Program-made: the position numbers and the translations under genes
The notes under the pieces: model-generated
Told to the model about the DNA's origin: nothing
Seen by the model: the letters and a program-made list of their open reading frames with translations, nothing else
Databases searched by the model: none
From: Streptomyces sp. NBC_01478
GTDB taxonomy: Bacteria > Actinomycetota > Actinomycetes > Streptomycetales > Streptomycetaceae
Assembly: GCF_036227225.1 (NCBI RefSeq)
Contig: NZ_CP109444.1
Span: 3,019,501 to 3,083,500 of the forward strand
Direction: 5' to 3'
Length of the DNA stretch: 64,000 bases
Shown: positions 13,710-22,303 of the stretch, in pieces
Layout: every line of letters begins with the position of its first letter
Numbering within the stretch: the stretch's first letter is position 1

Positions 13710-15418
13710 TCGGCCTCATCTCCGCCACCTCGGCGGGAGCGACGGCGCGGGACCGGCTGGCCGCCGCGTGGCCGGACCGTACGCGGGTGTACGAGGGTCC
13801 CGTGGGGGACGCCGTCCGGGCCGCGTTCGCGGAGTGCGAGCAGCTCGTGTGTTTCCTCGCCACGGGGGCCGTAGTACGGCTGATCGCCCCGCTGTTGGGC
13901 GACAAGCGGACCGACCCGGGGATCGTGTGCGTCGACGAGGGCGGCCGGTTCGCCGTGTCGCTGGTCGGCGGACATGGCGGCGGGGCCAATGAACTCGCCG
14001 TGGACGTGGGCGAGTTGCTCGCCGCGCGGCCTGTGGTGACCACGGCCACGGACGCGGTGGGTGTGCCTGGACTCGACACGCTCGGGTTCCCCGTGGAAGG
14101 CGATGTCGCCGGGGTCACGCGGGCCCTGCTCGACGGTGAACCGGTCGCGCTGGACGCCGAGTTGGCGTGGCCTTTGCCGCCGCTGCGGGTGTCGGCCGGG
14201 GACGGTGCGTACGTCGTCCGCGTCACCGATCGCGCCGTCGAGCCCGGCGAGCAGGAGGTCGTGCTGCGGCCGCCGTCGCTCGTCGTCGGGGTCGGTGCGT
14301 CCAAGGGCGCACCCGTGAACGAGGTGCTCGGACTGGTCTACGACGCTCTGCGTGAGGCGGGGCTGTCCGCCGGCAACATCGCCGAACTCGCCACCGTGGA
14401 CGCCAAGGCGGACGAGCCCGGCATCGTCCAGGCGGCTCAGCGCCTGAGTGTGCCGCTGGTGACCTACTCCGCCGAGGAGCTGGCCGCCGTAGAGGTGCCC
14501 AATCCGTCCGACGCGCCGCTCGCGGCCGTGGGCACGCCGTCCGTGGCGGAGGCCGCCGCGCTCGTCGGCGGGGGCGAACTCCTCGTCCCCAAGCGGAAGT
14601 CGGAGCGCGCCGACGGGCAGCCGGCGATGGCGACCTGTGCTGTCGTACGGCGGGTCGCGCGCGGGCGGCTCGCGGTGGTCGGGCTCGGACCCGGCGCCCG
14701 GGATCTGCTCACCCCGCGCGCCAAGGCCGAACTCCGGCGCGCCGCCGTGCTCGTGGGGCTCGATCAGTACGTCGACCAGATCCGCGATCTGCTGCGGCCC
14801 GGGACGCTGGTCCTGGAGTCGGGGCTCGGCGCGGAGGAGGAGCGGGCCCGCACCGCCGTGGCCGAGGCGCGCAAGGGACAGACCGTCGCGCTGATCGGCA
14901 GCGGTGACGCCGGGGTGTACGCGATGGCCTCGCCCGCGCTCGCGGAGGCGTCGGACGACATCGACGTGGTCGGAGTCCCGGGCGTGACGGCCGCGTTGGC
15001 CGCGGCCGCGATCCTCGGGGCACCGCTCGGCCACGACCATGTGTCCATCAGCCTCTCCGATCTGCACACGCCGTGGGAGATCATCGAGCGGCGGGTGCGG
15101 GCGGCGGCGGAGGCGGACATCGTGGTGACGTTCTACAACCCCCGTAGCCGGGGCCGCGATTGGCAGCTCCCGAAGGCCCTCGCGATCCTCGCCGGGCACC
15201 GGGAGCCGACGACGCCGGTCGGTGTCGTACGGAACGCCTCCCGGCCCGACGAATCCAGCCGACTGACGACACTGGCCGCGCTCGATCCGGCGACGGTCGA
15301 CATGATGACGGTCGTGACCGTGGGCAACACGGCCACCCGGGACATCGCGGGGCGCATGGTGACGCCGCGCGGGTACCGCTGGCAGGCGGCTCAGGCAACA
15401 GAGGAGGGCGCCAAGTGA
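13706..15418 (+). CDS. cobJ: CbiG-CobJ fusion: cobalamin protein CbiG / precorrin-3B C17-methyltransferase
   Basis: The 570-residue fusion starts at GTG 13706, with AAGGAG upstream, overlapping the cobL stop. The N-terminal half (about 1-305) is CbiG-like: VCFLATGAVVRLIAPLL near 50, SLVGGHGGGANELA near 90, and VVGVGASKGAP, which begins the C-terminal CbiG subdomain. The C-terminal half (about 315-560) is a CobJ/CbiH methylase: VVGLGPGARDLLTPRAKAEL, ALIGSGDAGVYAMA and VTFYNPRSRGRDWQL. CbiG opens the ring-A lactone in the oxygen-independent route; fusion with CobJ is common in actinobacteria. Confidence 0.93.
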   Translation: MIGLISATSAGATARDRLAAAWPDRTRVYEGPVGDAVRAAFAECEQLVCFLATGAVVRLIAPLLGDKRTDPGIVCVDEGGRFAVSLVGGHGGGANELAVDVGELLAARPVVTTATDAVGVPGLDTLGFPVEGDVAGVTRALLDGEPVALDAELAWPLPPLRVSAGDGAYVVRVTDRAVEPGEQEVVLRPPSLVVGVGASKGAPVNEVLGLVYDALREAGLSAGNIAELATVDAKADEPGIVQAAQRLSVPLVTYSAEELAAVEVPNPSDAPLAAVGTPSVAEAAALVGGGELLVPKRKSERADGQPAMATCAVVRRVARGRLAVVGLGPGARDLLTPRAKAELRRAAVLVGLDQYVDQIRDLLRPGTLVLESGLGAEEERARTAVAEARKGQTVALIGSGDAGVYAMASPALAEASDDIDVVGVPGVTAALAAAAILGAPLGHDHVSISLSDLHTPWEIIERRVRAAAEADIVVTFYNPRSRGRDWQLPKALAILAGHREPTTPVGVVRNASRPDESSRLTTLAALDPATVDMMTVVTVGNTATRDIAGRMVTPRGYRWQAAQATEEGAK

Positions 15419-16014
15419 CCCCCGTGGACCGTGTGGTGCATCCCATCGAGGTGGAGTCCTACCGGCGGATGCGCGCCCGGCTGGACACCTCGCACCTCCC
15501 GCCGCTGAGCCGCGCGGTCGTGGAGCGGGTCGTGCACTCCGCCGCCGATCTGGAGTACGCGTCCGATCTCGTCCTGGACGAGGGCGAGTTGGCGAAGGCG
15601 CACAGCGCGCTGCACGCCGGGGCGCCGGTGGTGGTGGACGTGGCGATGGTCGCGGCCGGCATCACCCGGCTCCGGACCGTGTGCGGGCTGGGGGACGCCA
15701 AGTCCGGTCCCGGGCTGACCCGTTCGGCACACGCGATCCGGCTCGCCTACGACGAGGTCGGGCCCGGCGCCCTGTGGGTGATCGGCAACGCGCCGACCGC
15801 CCTGGAGGAGCTGCTGACGCTGGACGCCTCCCCCGCGCTCGTCATCGGGCTGCCCGTCGGCTTCGTCGGCGCGGTCGAGTCCAAGGCCGCGTTGCGCGCG
15901 AGCGGGCTGCCCGCGGTGAGCAACGTGTCCGAGAAGGGCGGTTCGGCGGTCGCCGCGGCCGCTCTCAACGCCCTGCTTTACCACCCTGTTTCACCTATCG
16001 AGGAGAAATCGTGA
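15415..16014 (+). CDS. cobH: Precorrin-8X methylmutase CobH/CbiC
   Basis: Moves the C11 methyl group to C12, giving hydrogenobyrinic acid. The GTG at 15415 overlaps the CobJ stop (GTGA) and gives 199 residues, the family length; in-frame starts further upstream lie inside cobJ. Family features include the N-terminal IEVESYRRM, a conserved RVVHSAADLEYA segment with the catalytic histidine, VDVAMVAAGI and the terminal GGSAVAAAALNALLY. The gene overlaps cbiX by GTGA, with GAGGAG about 10 bp before the cbiX start. Confidence 0.95.
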   Translation: MTPVDRVVHPIEVESYRRMRARLDTSHLPPLSRAVVERVVHSAADLEYASDLVLDEGELAKAHSALHAGAPVVVDVAMVAAGITRLRTVCGLGDAKSGPGLTRSAHAIRLAYDEVGPGALWVIGNAPTALEELLTLDASPALVIGLPVGFVGAVESKAALRASGLPAVSNVSEKGGSAVAAAALNALLYHPVSPIEEKS

Positions 16015-16949
16015 CCACCCCGCCGCCCGCCCTGCTCATCGCCGGACACGGCACCCGGGACGAGGCCGGAGCCGAGGCATTCCGGTCCTTCGTACGGGAG
16101 TTGGGCCGCCGTCACCCCGAACTGCCCGTCGCGGGCGGGTTCATCGAACTGTCGCCGCCGCCGCTGGGCGACGCGGTGACCGAGCTGGTGGAGCGGGGGG
16201 TGCGCCGGTTCGCCGCCGTACCGCTGATGCTGGTGTCCGCCGGGCACGCCAAGGGGGACATCCCGGCGGCGCTGGCCCGGGAGAAGGAGCGGCACGCGGG
16301 GATCTCCTACACGTACGGACGTCCGCTGGGCCCGCACCCGGCGCTGCTGAACGTGCTGGAGCGGCGGCTCGACGAGGCGCTCGGCGAGCCGGCGCGGACG
16401 CCCGAGGACCGGAGTGACGTGACCGTGCTCCTCGTGGGGCGCGGGTCGACGGACCCGGACGCCAACGCGGAGGTGCACAAGGCGGCGCGGCTGCTGTGGG
16501 AGGGGCGCGGATACGCGGGCGTGGAACCGGCGTTCGTGTCGCTGGCCGCGCCGGACGTGCCGAGTGGCCTGGACCGCTGTGTGAAGCTGGGCGCGCGGCG
16601 GATCGTCGTCCTGCCGTACTTCCTGTTCACCGGCATCCTGCCGGAGCGGGTGCGGCAGCAGACGGAGGGCTGGGCGGCGGCGCACCCGGACGTCGAGGTG
16701 CGGTCGGCCGAAGTCATCGGCCCGGAGCCGGAGTTGCTGGACCTGGTGATGGAGCGGTACCGGGAGGCGGTCAAGGGTGATCTGCGGATGAACTGCGACT
16801 CGTGCGTGTACCGCATCGCGCTGCCCGGCTTCGAGGACAAGGTGGGGCAGCCGCAGCAGCCGCACTTCCACCCGGACGACGACGGTCACGACCACGACGG
16901 CCACCACCACGGGCATCACCATCACGGTGGGCACGCCCATGCACACTGA
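16011..16949 (+). CDS. cbiX: Sirohydrochlorin cobaltochelatase CbiX (long form, His-rich tail)
   Basis: ATP-independent chelatase that places cobalt in sirohydrochlorin. The 312-residue protein is the two-lobed long form: the N-lobe has AGHGTRDEAGAEAF near residue 9 and SAGHAKGDIPAAL near 77; the C-lobe has VGRGSTDPDAN and YFLFTGILPERV. After the C-lobe come MNCDSC at 260-265 (an MXCXXC motif, linked to an iron-sulfur cluster in B. megaterium CbiX) and a tail from about residue 285 rich in His and Asp. It overlaps cobC. Confidence 0.93.
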   Translation: MTTPPPALLIAGHGTRDEAGAEAFRSFVRELGRRHPELPVAGGFIELSPPPLGDAVTELVERGVRRFAAVPLMLVSAGHAKGDIPAALAREKERHAGISYTYGRPLGPHPALLNVLERRLDEALGEPARTPEDRSDVTVLLVGRGSTDPDANAEVHKAARLLWEGRGYAGVEPAFVSLAAPDVPSGLDRCVKLGARRIVVLPYFLFTGILPERVRQQTEGWAAAHPDVEVRSAEVIGPEPELLDLVMERYREAVKGDLRMNCDSCVYRIALPGFEDKVGQPQQPHFHPDDDGHDHDGHHHGHHHHGGHAHAH

Positions 16950-18030
16950 CAGAGCCCACGACCACGATCCCACGGACAGAGCGCACGATCTCCGTCATCA
17001 CGGTGACGCCGAACTCCGGGACGACGGCGCCCGGTTGATCGACCTCGCCGTGAACGTCCGCGCGGACACCCCGCCGGCCTGGCTGCGCGGGCGCATAGCC
17101 GGTTCGCTGACCGGCCTCGCCGCCTACCCGGACGGTCGGGCCGCGCGGGCGGCGGTCGCGGCGCGGCACGGGCTGCCGGTGGAACGCGTCCTGCTGACGG
17201 CGGGCGCCGCCGAGGCCTTCGTGCTGCTCGCCCGTGCCCTGAAGGTCCGTCAGCCGGTGGTCGTGCACCCGCAGTTCACGGAGCCGGAGGCGGCGCTGCG
17301 GGACGCGGGGCACTCGGTGGAGCGGGTGCTGTTGCGGGAGGCGGACGGTTTCCGGCTGGATCCGGGGGCGGTCCCCGAGGACGCGGATCTGGTGGTGATC
17401 GGCAACCCCACGAACCCCACGTCCGTCCTGCACCCGGCCGACGCCATCGCCCGACTGGCCCGTCCCGGGCGGACGTTGGTGGTCGACGAGGCGTTCATGG
17501 ACGCGGTGCCGGGTGAGCGCGAGGCCCTCGCGGGGCGGACCGACGTCCCCGGTCTGGTGGTCCTGCGCAGCCTCACCAAGACGTGGGGGCTGGCGGGGCT
17601 GCGGATCGGCTACGTCCTGGCCGCGCCCGAGACGATCGCGGAACTCGAGCGGGCCCAGCCTCTGTGGCCGGTGTCCACGCCCGCACTCGCCGCGGCGGAG
17701 GCCTGCATGGACTCCCCGGCCCTCGCGGAGGCCGCCCACGCGGCTCATCGCATCGCCGCCGACCGCGCCCATCTCGTCGCCGGGCTCGCCGAGTTCGCCC
17801 CCGACGGACTCCACGTCGTCGAGCCCGCCGAGGGCCCCTTCGTCCTGATCCGCGTTCCCAACGCGGTCGCTGTCCGGCGCCATCTGCGTGACCTGGGCTT
17901 CGCCGTGCGCCGTGGGGACACGTTTCCGGGGTTGGACGAGCAGTGGCTCCGCCTGGCGGTACGGGATCGATCCACCGTCAACCGGTTCTTGCAGGCGTTG
18001 GATCAGGCGGTGACGTTGGCGGGGAAGTGA
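16939..18030 (+). CDS. cobC: CobC-type PLP-dependent protein (Rv2231c-like, threonine-phosphate decarboxylase family)
   Basis: Fold-type I aminotransferase-like enzyme expected to supply the aminopropanol phosphate arm by decarboxylating threonine phosphate. ATG 16939 is chosen because GGTGG lies 8 bp upstream; a GTG at 16927 is an alternative. In the 363-residue product GAAEAFVLL, VVIGNPTNPTSVLHP, LVVDEAFMD and SLTKTWGLAGLRIGYVL (PLP lysine in LTKTW) match histidinol-phosphate aminotransferase/CobD relatives. The first 30 residues are rich in His and Asp, like the overlapping CbiX tail. It is the last cob gene. Confidence 0.85.
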   Translation: MHTDRAHDHDPTDRAHDLRHHGDAELRDDGARLIDLAVNVRADTPPAWLRGRIAGSLTGLAAYPDGRAARAAVAARHGLPVERVLLTAGAAEAFVLLARALKVRQPVVVHPQFTEPEAALRDAGHSVERVLLREADGFRLDPGAVPEDADLVVIGNPTNPTSVLHPADAIARLARPGRTLVVDEAFMDAVPGEREALAGRTDVPGLVVLRSLTKTWGLAGLRIGYVLAAPETIAELERAQPLWPVSTPALAAAEACMDSPALAEAAHAAHRIAADRAHLVAGLAEFAPDGLHVVEPAEGPFVLIRVPNAVAVRRHLRDLGFAVRRGDTFPGLDEQWLRLAVRDRSTVNRFLQALDQAVTLAGK

Positions 18031-18034
18031 CGGC

Positions 18035-18165
18035 TTTGCCCACCCACCCGCCCGACTCGGTGAGCCAAGAAGTCACCCTCCAAACCTTTCCCACCCACCC
18101 GCCCGACTCGCTCGGCCGAGAAGTCACCGCCCAAACCCTTCCCACCCGCCCACCCAACTCGCTCG
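18035..18165 (+). repeat. 51-bp tandem repeat, 2.5 copies
   Basis: Three successive copies of a unit beginning CCCACCCRCC and containing CCCGACTCG, at 18038, 18089 and 18141 with exactly 51-bp spacing; the third copy is truncated after about 25 bp. The unit also carries AGAAGTCACC and CCAAACC. It lies just after the cobC stop and has no coding sense. Confidence 0.85.
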
Positions 18166-18221
18166 GCTCGGGCGGGCGGCTCGGGCGCGAGGGCGGCTCG
18201 GCGGGCGGGCGGGCGGCCAGC

Positions 18222-18380
18222 GGTCGGCTCGAGCGGTCGGCCGGGCGGTCGGGCAGTCGGTCGGGCAGTCGGTCGGTCGGGCAGTCGGTCGGGCAGTCGG
18301 TCGGCCGGGCAGTCGGTCGGCCGGGCAGTCGGTCGGCCGGTCGGCCGGTCGGTCGGTCGGCCGGGTGATCGGCCGGGTGA
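18222..18380. repeat. Degenerate TCGG tetranucleotide microsatellite
   Basis: About 150 bp built on TCGG/GGTC. The word GGGCAGTCGG occurs six times, at 18251, 18263, 18279, 18291, 18307 and 18323, always a multiple of 4 bp apart, so substituted units keep the 4-bp register. Flanking sequence is also G/C-rich with no ribosome site. Translations across it are low-complexity. Confidence 0.85.
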
Positions 18381-18424
18381 TCGGCTCGACCGGGCGGCCG
18401 GTCGGGGCGGCCCGGTCGCCAAGA

Positions 18425-18466
18425 GGGTGCCTCTCAAGCACCCGAGTCGGGTGGGTGGGTGGGAAA
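18425..18466. terminator. Hairpin and distal inverted-repeat arm between convergent genes
   Basis: GGGTGC-7 nt-GCACCC at 18425-18443 forms a short perfect hairpin. It is followed by a CGAGTCGGGTGGGTGGG arm that is nearly the reverse complement of the 51-bp repeat units near 18091-18110. Together they could form a long stem that stops transcripts arriving from cobC (+) and from the LAETG gene (-). There is no T-tract. Confidence 0.5.
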
Positions 18467-18476
18467 GGTAGTTGGC

Positions 18477-19379
18477 TCAGCCCCGACGCCGGCGCGCTGT
18501 CATCACCGCGACCGCGCCCAGCACCAGCAACAACACCGCCCCACCCGCAACATACGGCGTCAAGGAGCTACCCCCCGTCTCCGCCAACCCCGCCTCCGCA
18601 GGCACCCCCTGCGGCTCCACACCCGGCGCCGGATCAGAACTCCGCTGCACCGGTGCCGGCGCCGGCGCCTCACACGTCGCCTGCGCCAAGGTCACCGTCC
18701 CCTCCACATCCGCCACGTTCAGCTTCAACGGGTTGATGGACACCTTGAGTTCGAGCGCGGTCGCAGCAGCCGTACGGGACGTGGTCGAGGTCTTGGACAG
18801 ATCGAGGCGCACCGACCCGACCCCCGGCACCTGAACCTCCGTAGGACCACTGGCGGTCACCGTGACCCGCTTGCCGAGCACCGTCACCGCCCCCGGCAGA
18901 TGCGACGTGGCGACCGGCGCCTTCCCCGCCTCACACGTCGCCTTGGACGTCACCGCGTCGACCTCGATCAGCGACAGCAACGGCAACCCCGGGACATGGA
19001 GCCGAGCATGGGCGAGGTTCGTGTACCCCTCGGCCTTGGTCGCGGACACGGTCGCCTTCGCCGTGGCGACATCCGCGCCGAGCACACTGAACGGCTGCCC
19101 ACCGTTCACCCCGTCCAACTGGGCGGAGAGCGCGGTCTTTTCGGCACTCTGAGGTGCCTGGACCTCGTTGAGGGAGACCGCGAGCGGGAGGTCCACGGTC
19201 TTGTTGAGGAGGGACACGTCGAGCCCGGTGCGCAGGACGACGGCGCTAGCACGACCCTGGTCGGTGGTCGCGTGGGCGGAACCCGCGCCGGCCAGCGCCA
19301 CGGGACCGGCGGCGAGGGCGGTTGCCGTGGCGACGGTGACCCAACGGCGTGCGGGCATGCGGAAGTTGGAGCCGTTCAA
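18477..19379 (-). CDS. LAETG-anchored secreted protein (SCO1860-like)
   Basis: Predicted cell-wall-anchored surface protein of 300 residues. It has a signal peptide (residues about 8-36, ending AHA), an extracellular body of beta-rich appearance, a Pro/Ala-rich stretch, then LAETG near residue 262, a hydrophobic segment and a terminal RRRRG tail, as in class E sortase substrates. The TTG at 19379 is used because GGGGG lies about 8 bp upstream and the leading residues look family-typical; an ATG at 19358 lacks a ribosome site. Function unknown. It sits convergent to cobC. Confidence 0.8.
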   Translation of the reverse strand: MNGSNFRMPARRWVTVATATALAAGPVALAGAGSAHATTDQGRASAVVLRTGLDVSLLNKTVDLPLAVSLNEVQAPQSAEKTALSAQLDGVNGGQPFSVLGADVATAKATVSATKAEGYTNLAHARLHVPGLPLLSLIEVDAVTSKATCEAGKAPVATSHLPGAVTVLGKRVTVTASGPTEVQVPGVGSVRLDLSKTSTTSRTAAATALELKVSINPLKLNVADVEGTVTLAQATCEAPAPAPVQRSSDPAPGVEPQGVPAEAGLAETGGSSLTPYVAGGAVLLLVLGAVAVMTARRRRG

Positions 19380-19415
19380 GGTGTGGGACCCCCAGAAGAG
19401 ACATGCTTGGGACCC

Positions 19416-19428
19416 GGTAAGAATTACC
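19416..19428. promoter_or_regulatory. Short inverted repeat GGTAA-GAA-TTACC
   Basis: A perfect 5-bp inverted repeat with a 3-bp centre, about 40 bp upstream of the LAETG gene start. It could be an operator; nothing else supports this. Confidence 0.3.
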
Positions 19429-19510
19429 CACGACGAGTGAACCGTCAGCGTTCCCGCGTCACTTCACCCCATCGTGGTTTTTCCGTGAACGTATTCGAAT
19501 CGCCTGGCGA

Positions 19511-20602
19511 CTATTCGACCACCAGCCCGTTCAGCACCACCCGCCGCGGCGACGCCAGGACGCGCACATCGGCGCGCGGGTCCGCCTCGTACACCACGAA
19601 GTCCGCCGGAGCCCCCTCCTCGAGGCCCGGCCGCCCGAGCCACCGCCGCGCACCCCACGCCGTCGCCGACAGCGCCTCTACGGCCGGGATGCCGGCGGTG
19701 ACGAGTTCGGCGACCTCGGCGGCGACCAGGCCGTGGGCGAGGGAGCCGCCCGCGTCGGTGCCGACGTAGACCGGGACGCCGGCGTCGTAGGCGGCGCGCA
19801 CGGTGTCGTAGCGTCGCTCGTAGAGCCGGAGCAGGTGGGCGGACCAGGTCGGGTACTTGGTCTCGCCGCCCGCGGCGAGGTCCGGGAAGGTCGCGATGTT
19901 CACGAGGGTCGGCACGATCGCGACGCCCCGTGAGGCGAACAGCGGGATGAGGTCCTCGGTGAGGCCGGTGGCGTGCTCGATGCAGTCGATGCCCGCCTCG
20001 ACCAGGTCGCGCAGCGCGTCCTCGGCGAAGCAGTGCGCGGTGACGCGCGCCCCGAGCCGGTGGGCTTCGGCGATGGCCGCGTCCACCGCTTCGCGCGGCC
20101 AGCAGGCGGACAGGTCGCCGAGGTCGCGGTCGATCCAGTCGCCGACCAACTTGACCCAGCCGTCGCCGCGTTGGGCCTCCTGGCCGACGTAGGCGACGAG
20201 TTCGTCGGGCTCGATCTCGTGGGCGAAGTTGCGGATGTAGCGGCGGGTACGGGCGATGTGCCTGCCGGCACGGATGATCTTCGGGAGGTCGTCGCGGTCG
20301 TCGATCCAGCGGGTGTCGGAGGGCGAGCCGGCGTCGCGGAGCAGGAGGGTGCCGGCGTCACGGTCGGTGACGGCCTGCTTCTCGGCGGTGTCCGCGTCGA
20401 CGGGGCCGTGAGTGCCGAGGCCTACGTGGCAGTGGGCGTCGACCAGGCCGGGAAGGGTCCAGCCGTCGACCGTGCGGATGTCGCGTCCGCGGGTTGGCCG
20501 GTCGTAGGAGATGCGGCCGTCGATCACCCAGAGTTCGTCGTGGATGTCCTCGGGTCCCACAAGGACCCGGCCCTTTACGTGCAGCACGGCTTGATCGCTC
20601 AT
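19511..20602 (-). CDS. Amidohydrolase family protein
   Basis: Metal-dependent hydrolase of the amidohydrolase superfamily, 363 residues, cytosolic. Metal-ligand motifs seen are DAHCHVG near residue 50, the AHCF histidine, CIEHATG and GTDAGGS near 285, with a C-terminal PADFVVYEADP strand typical of imidazolonepropionase-like members. The ATG at 20602 begins MSDQAVLH; the open frame runs further upstream but only through low-quality sequence. The substrate cannot be told from sequence. Confidence 0.85.
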   Translation of the reverse strand: MSDQAVLHVKGRVLVGPEDIHDELWVIDGRISYDRPTRGRDIRTVDGWTLPGLVDAHCHVGLGTHGPVDADTAEKQAVTDRDAGTLLLRDAGSPSDTRWIDDRDDLPKIIRAGRHIARTRRYIRNFAHEIEPDELVAYVGQEAQRGDGWVKLVGDWIDRDLGDLSACWPREAVDAAIAEAHRLGARVTAHCFAEDALRDLVEAGIDCIEHATGLTEDLIPLFASRGVAIVPTLVNIATFPDLAAGGETKYPTWSAHLLRLYERRYDTVRAAYDAGVPVYVGTDAGGSLAHGLVAAEVAELVTAGIPAVEALSATAWGARRWLGRPGLEEGAPADFVVYEADPRADVRVLASPRRVVLNGLVVE

Positions 20603-20624
20603 GGGACGCACGATAGTTCGTCGG

Positions 20625-20701
20625 GTGCGGGTCCGTGGGGGCTGGTCGCGCCCACGCGGCGGAGCCGCACATCGACACAGCCCCGCGCCCCTACGGGGCG
20701 C
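20625..20701 (-). repeat. Dispersed intergenic repeat, copy A (minus orientation), with gene-end hairpin
   Basis: One of four copies of a ~70-bp element, here reading on the minus strand: GGGGCGCGGGGCTGT, then TGCGGCTCCGCCGC, then GTGGGCGCGACCAGCC. At 20685-20701 GCGCCCC-TAC-GGGGCGC forms a 7-bp hairpin whose loop includes part of the TAG stop of the downstream-ending ABC ATPase gene, so it probably also terminates that operon. Confidence 0.8.
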
Positions 20702-21479
20702 TCTCCTCGTCCGGTACTTCAGCCATCGCCGGGTCCAGTAGCCGGGACAGGAAGTGGCGGGTGCGTTCGTGGCGCGGTGCGCCGATGACGCGGTCCGGAG
20801 TGCCATCCTCAACGATCAACCCGCCGTCCATGAACACCACCCTGTCGGCCACCTCACGCGCGAACGTCATCTCGTGGGTGACCACCATCATCGTCATGCC
20901 CTCGTTCGCGAGCATCCGCATGACCGCCAGCACGTCCCCCACCAGCTCCGGGTCGAGTGCCGAGGTCGGTTCGTCGAAGAGCATCACCTCGGGGTCCATG
21001 GCCAACGCCCGGGCGATCGCGACGCGTTGCTGCTGGCCGCCGGAGAGGGAGGCGGGGTACGCGTCGGCCTTCTCCGACAGGCCGACGCGGCGCAGGTTCT
21101 CGGCGGCTACCTCGGCCGCCGCCGCCTTGTCCCGGCGCAGGACCCGGCGTTGCGGGAGCGTGAGGTTCTCGGTGACGGACAGATGCGGGAAGAGGTTGAA
21201 CTGCTGGAAGACCATGCCGATACGACGGCGTACGGCGTCGATGTCGACATCGGGGTCGGTGACTTCGGTACCGCCGACGAACACCCGCCCCGCGGTGGGT
21301 TCTTCGAGCAGGTTCACGCAGCGCAACAGCGTCGACTTGCCGGAGCCGGACGGCCCGATGACGCACACCACCTCCCCCTGCCCGATCTCCAGGTCGATGC
21401 CGCGCAGCACCTCATTCGTGCCGAACGACTTGTGCAGGCCCCGGACTTCGATCTCGGGATTCCCGGACGGGGTGCTCAT
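20691..21479 (-). CDS. Polar amino-acid ABC transporter ATP-binding protein (GlnQ type)
   Basis: Cytosolic ATPase of an amino-acid importer, 262 residues. Walker [10 protein letters not shown] near residue 42, Q-loop [10 protein letters not shown], signature [15 protein letters not shown], Walker [14 protein letters not shown] and switch VVTHEM are all intact. The Q-loop and signature forms fit GlnQ/HisP-type polar amino-acid systems. It overlaps the permease stop (ATGA) and is the last gene of a three-gene minus-strand operon. Its TAG lies in repeat copy A. Confidence 0.93.
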   Translation of the reverse strand: MSTPSGNPEIEVRGLHKSFGTNEVLRGIDLEIGQGEVVCVIGPSGSGKSTLLRCVNLLEEPTAGRVFVGGTEVTDPDVDIDAVRRRIGMVFQQFNLFPHLSVTENLTLPQRRVLRRDKAAAAEVAAENLRRVGLSEKADAYPASLSGGQQQRVAIARALAMDPEVMLFDEPTSALDPELVGDVLAVMRMLANEGMTMMVVTHEMTFAREVADRVVFMDGGLIVEDGTPDRVIGAPRHERTRHFLSRLLDPAMAEVPDEESAP

Positions 21480-22303
21480 CGCACGGCCTCCCCCGTCTTC
21501 GTCTCCATGCGGCGCACGACGAAGCTCAGCGGGATGGTGACCAGCAGATAGCACAGGCCCGCCACCAGGATCGGCGTCGAGTTGGCGGTCGTGCTGGCCA
21601 AGTCCCTGCCGTATTTGGACAGTTCGCGTTCCTCCAGGGTGACGCCGAGGAACAGGACCAGCGAGGAGTCCTTGAAGAGGAGGACGAGTTCGTTGGTCAG
21701 CGGCGGCAGGATGATGCGGAACGCCTGCGGGACGACGATCGACACCATGGCCCGTGCCTGCGAGAAGCCGAGCGAACGGGCCGCCTCCAACTGCCCCTTG
21801 GGCACCGCCTGGATGCCCGCGCGGATCGTCTCCGCCATGTACGCGGCGGACACCAGACCGAGCGCGAGGGCGACCTTGCCGTACGTGCCGCCGACGATCT
21901 CCGTACCGGGGAAGGCGAGCGGCACGGCGACGCCGACGAAGATGAAGATCAGCAGGGCGGGCAGGCCGCGGAAGATCTCGATGTAGATCCCGGCGAGCCA
22001 GCGGTACGGCCCGACGGACGACAGCCGCATCAACGCGACGACCATGCCGAGGACCAGTCCGAAGACGAAGCCGGAGAGGGTGTAGAGCACGGTGTTCTTC
22101 AACGCCAGCGTGATGACGTCGGGGAACATCTGCTTGGCGATGCTCCACTGCGCGAACTGGTTCTTCAGGCGCCCCCAGTCGGCGGTGACCGCGAAGGCGA
22201 TCACCGCGCCGAGGAACACGGTGTACTGAACTCCCCTGGACAGCCTGCGCCGTTGACGTCGGGTCAGGCCCTTTGCCCTCGGCTGGAGTTGCAGGTCGGT
22301 CAT
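21476..22303 (-). CDS. Amino-acid ABC transporter permease
   Basis: Inner-membrane permease of the HisM/GlnP family, 275 residues. An N-terminal helix follows a basic leader near residue 20; the EAA-type loop reads [22 protein letters not shown], diagnostic of polar amino-acid permeases. The ATG at 22303 overlaps the stop of the binding-protein gene; an upstream in-frame start lies inside that gene. Only one permease gene is present, so it probably works as a homodimer. Confidence 0.92.
   Translation of the reverse strand: MTDLQLQPRAKGLTRRQRRRLSRGVQYTVFLGAVIAFAVTADWGRLKNQFAQWSIAKQMFPDVITLALKNTVLYTLSGFVFGLVLGMVVALMRLSSVGPYRWLAGIYIEIFRGLPALLIFIFVGVAVPLAFPGTEIVGGTYGKVALALGLVSAAYMAETIRAGIQAVPKGQLEAARSLGFSQARAMVSIVVPQAFRIILPPLTNELVLLFKDSSLVLFLGVTLEERELSKYGRDLASTTANSTPILVAGLCYLLVTIPLSFVVRRMETKTGEAVR

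Noticed and set aside
18222..18380. Repeat array as a CRISPR candidate
   Set aside because: Units are 4-16 bp with no unique spacers and no cas genes nearby.
18036..18441. Open frames over the TCGG repeat region on both strands
   Set aside because: They exist because a 4-bp/12-bp repeat rarely makes stops; products are Ser/Gly/Arg or Pro/Thr/Arg repeats without ribosome sites.
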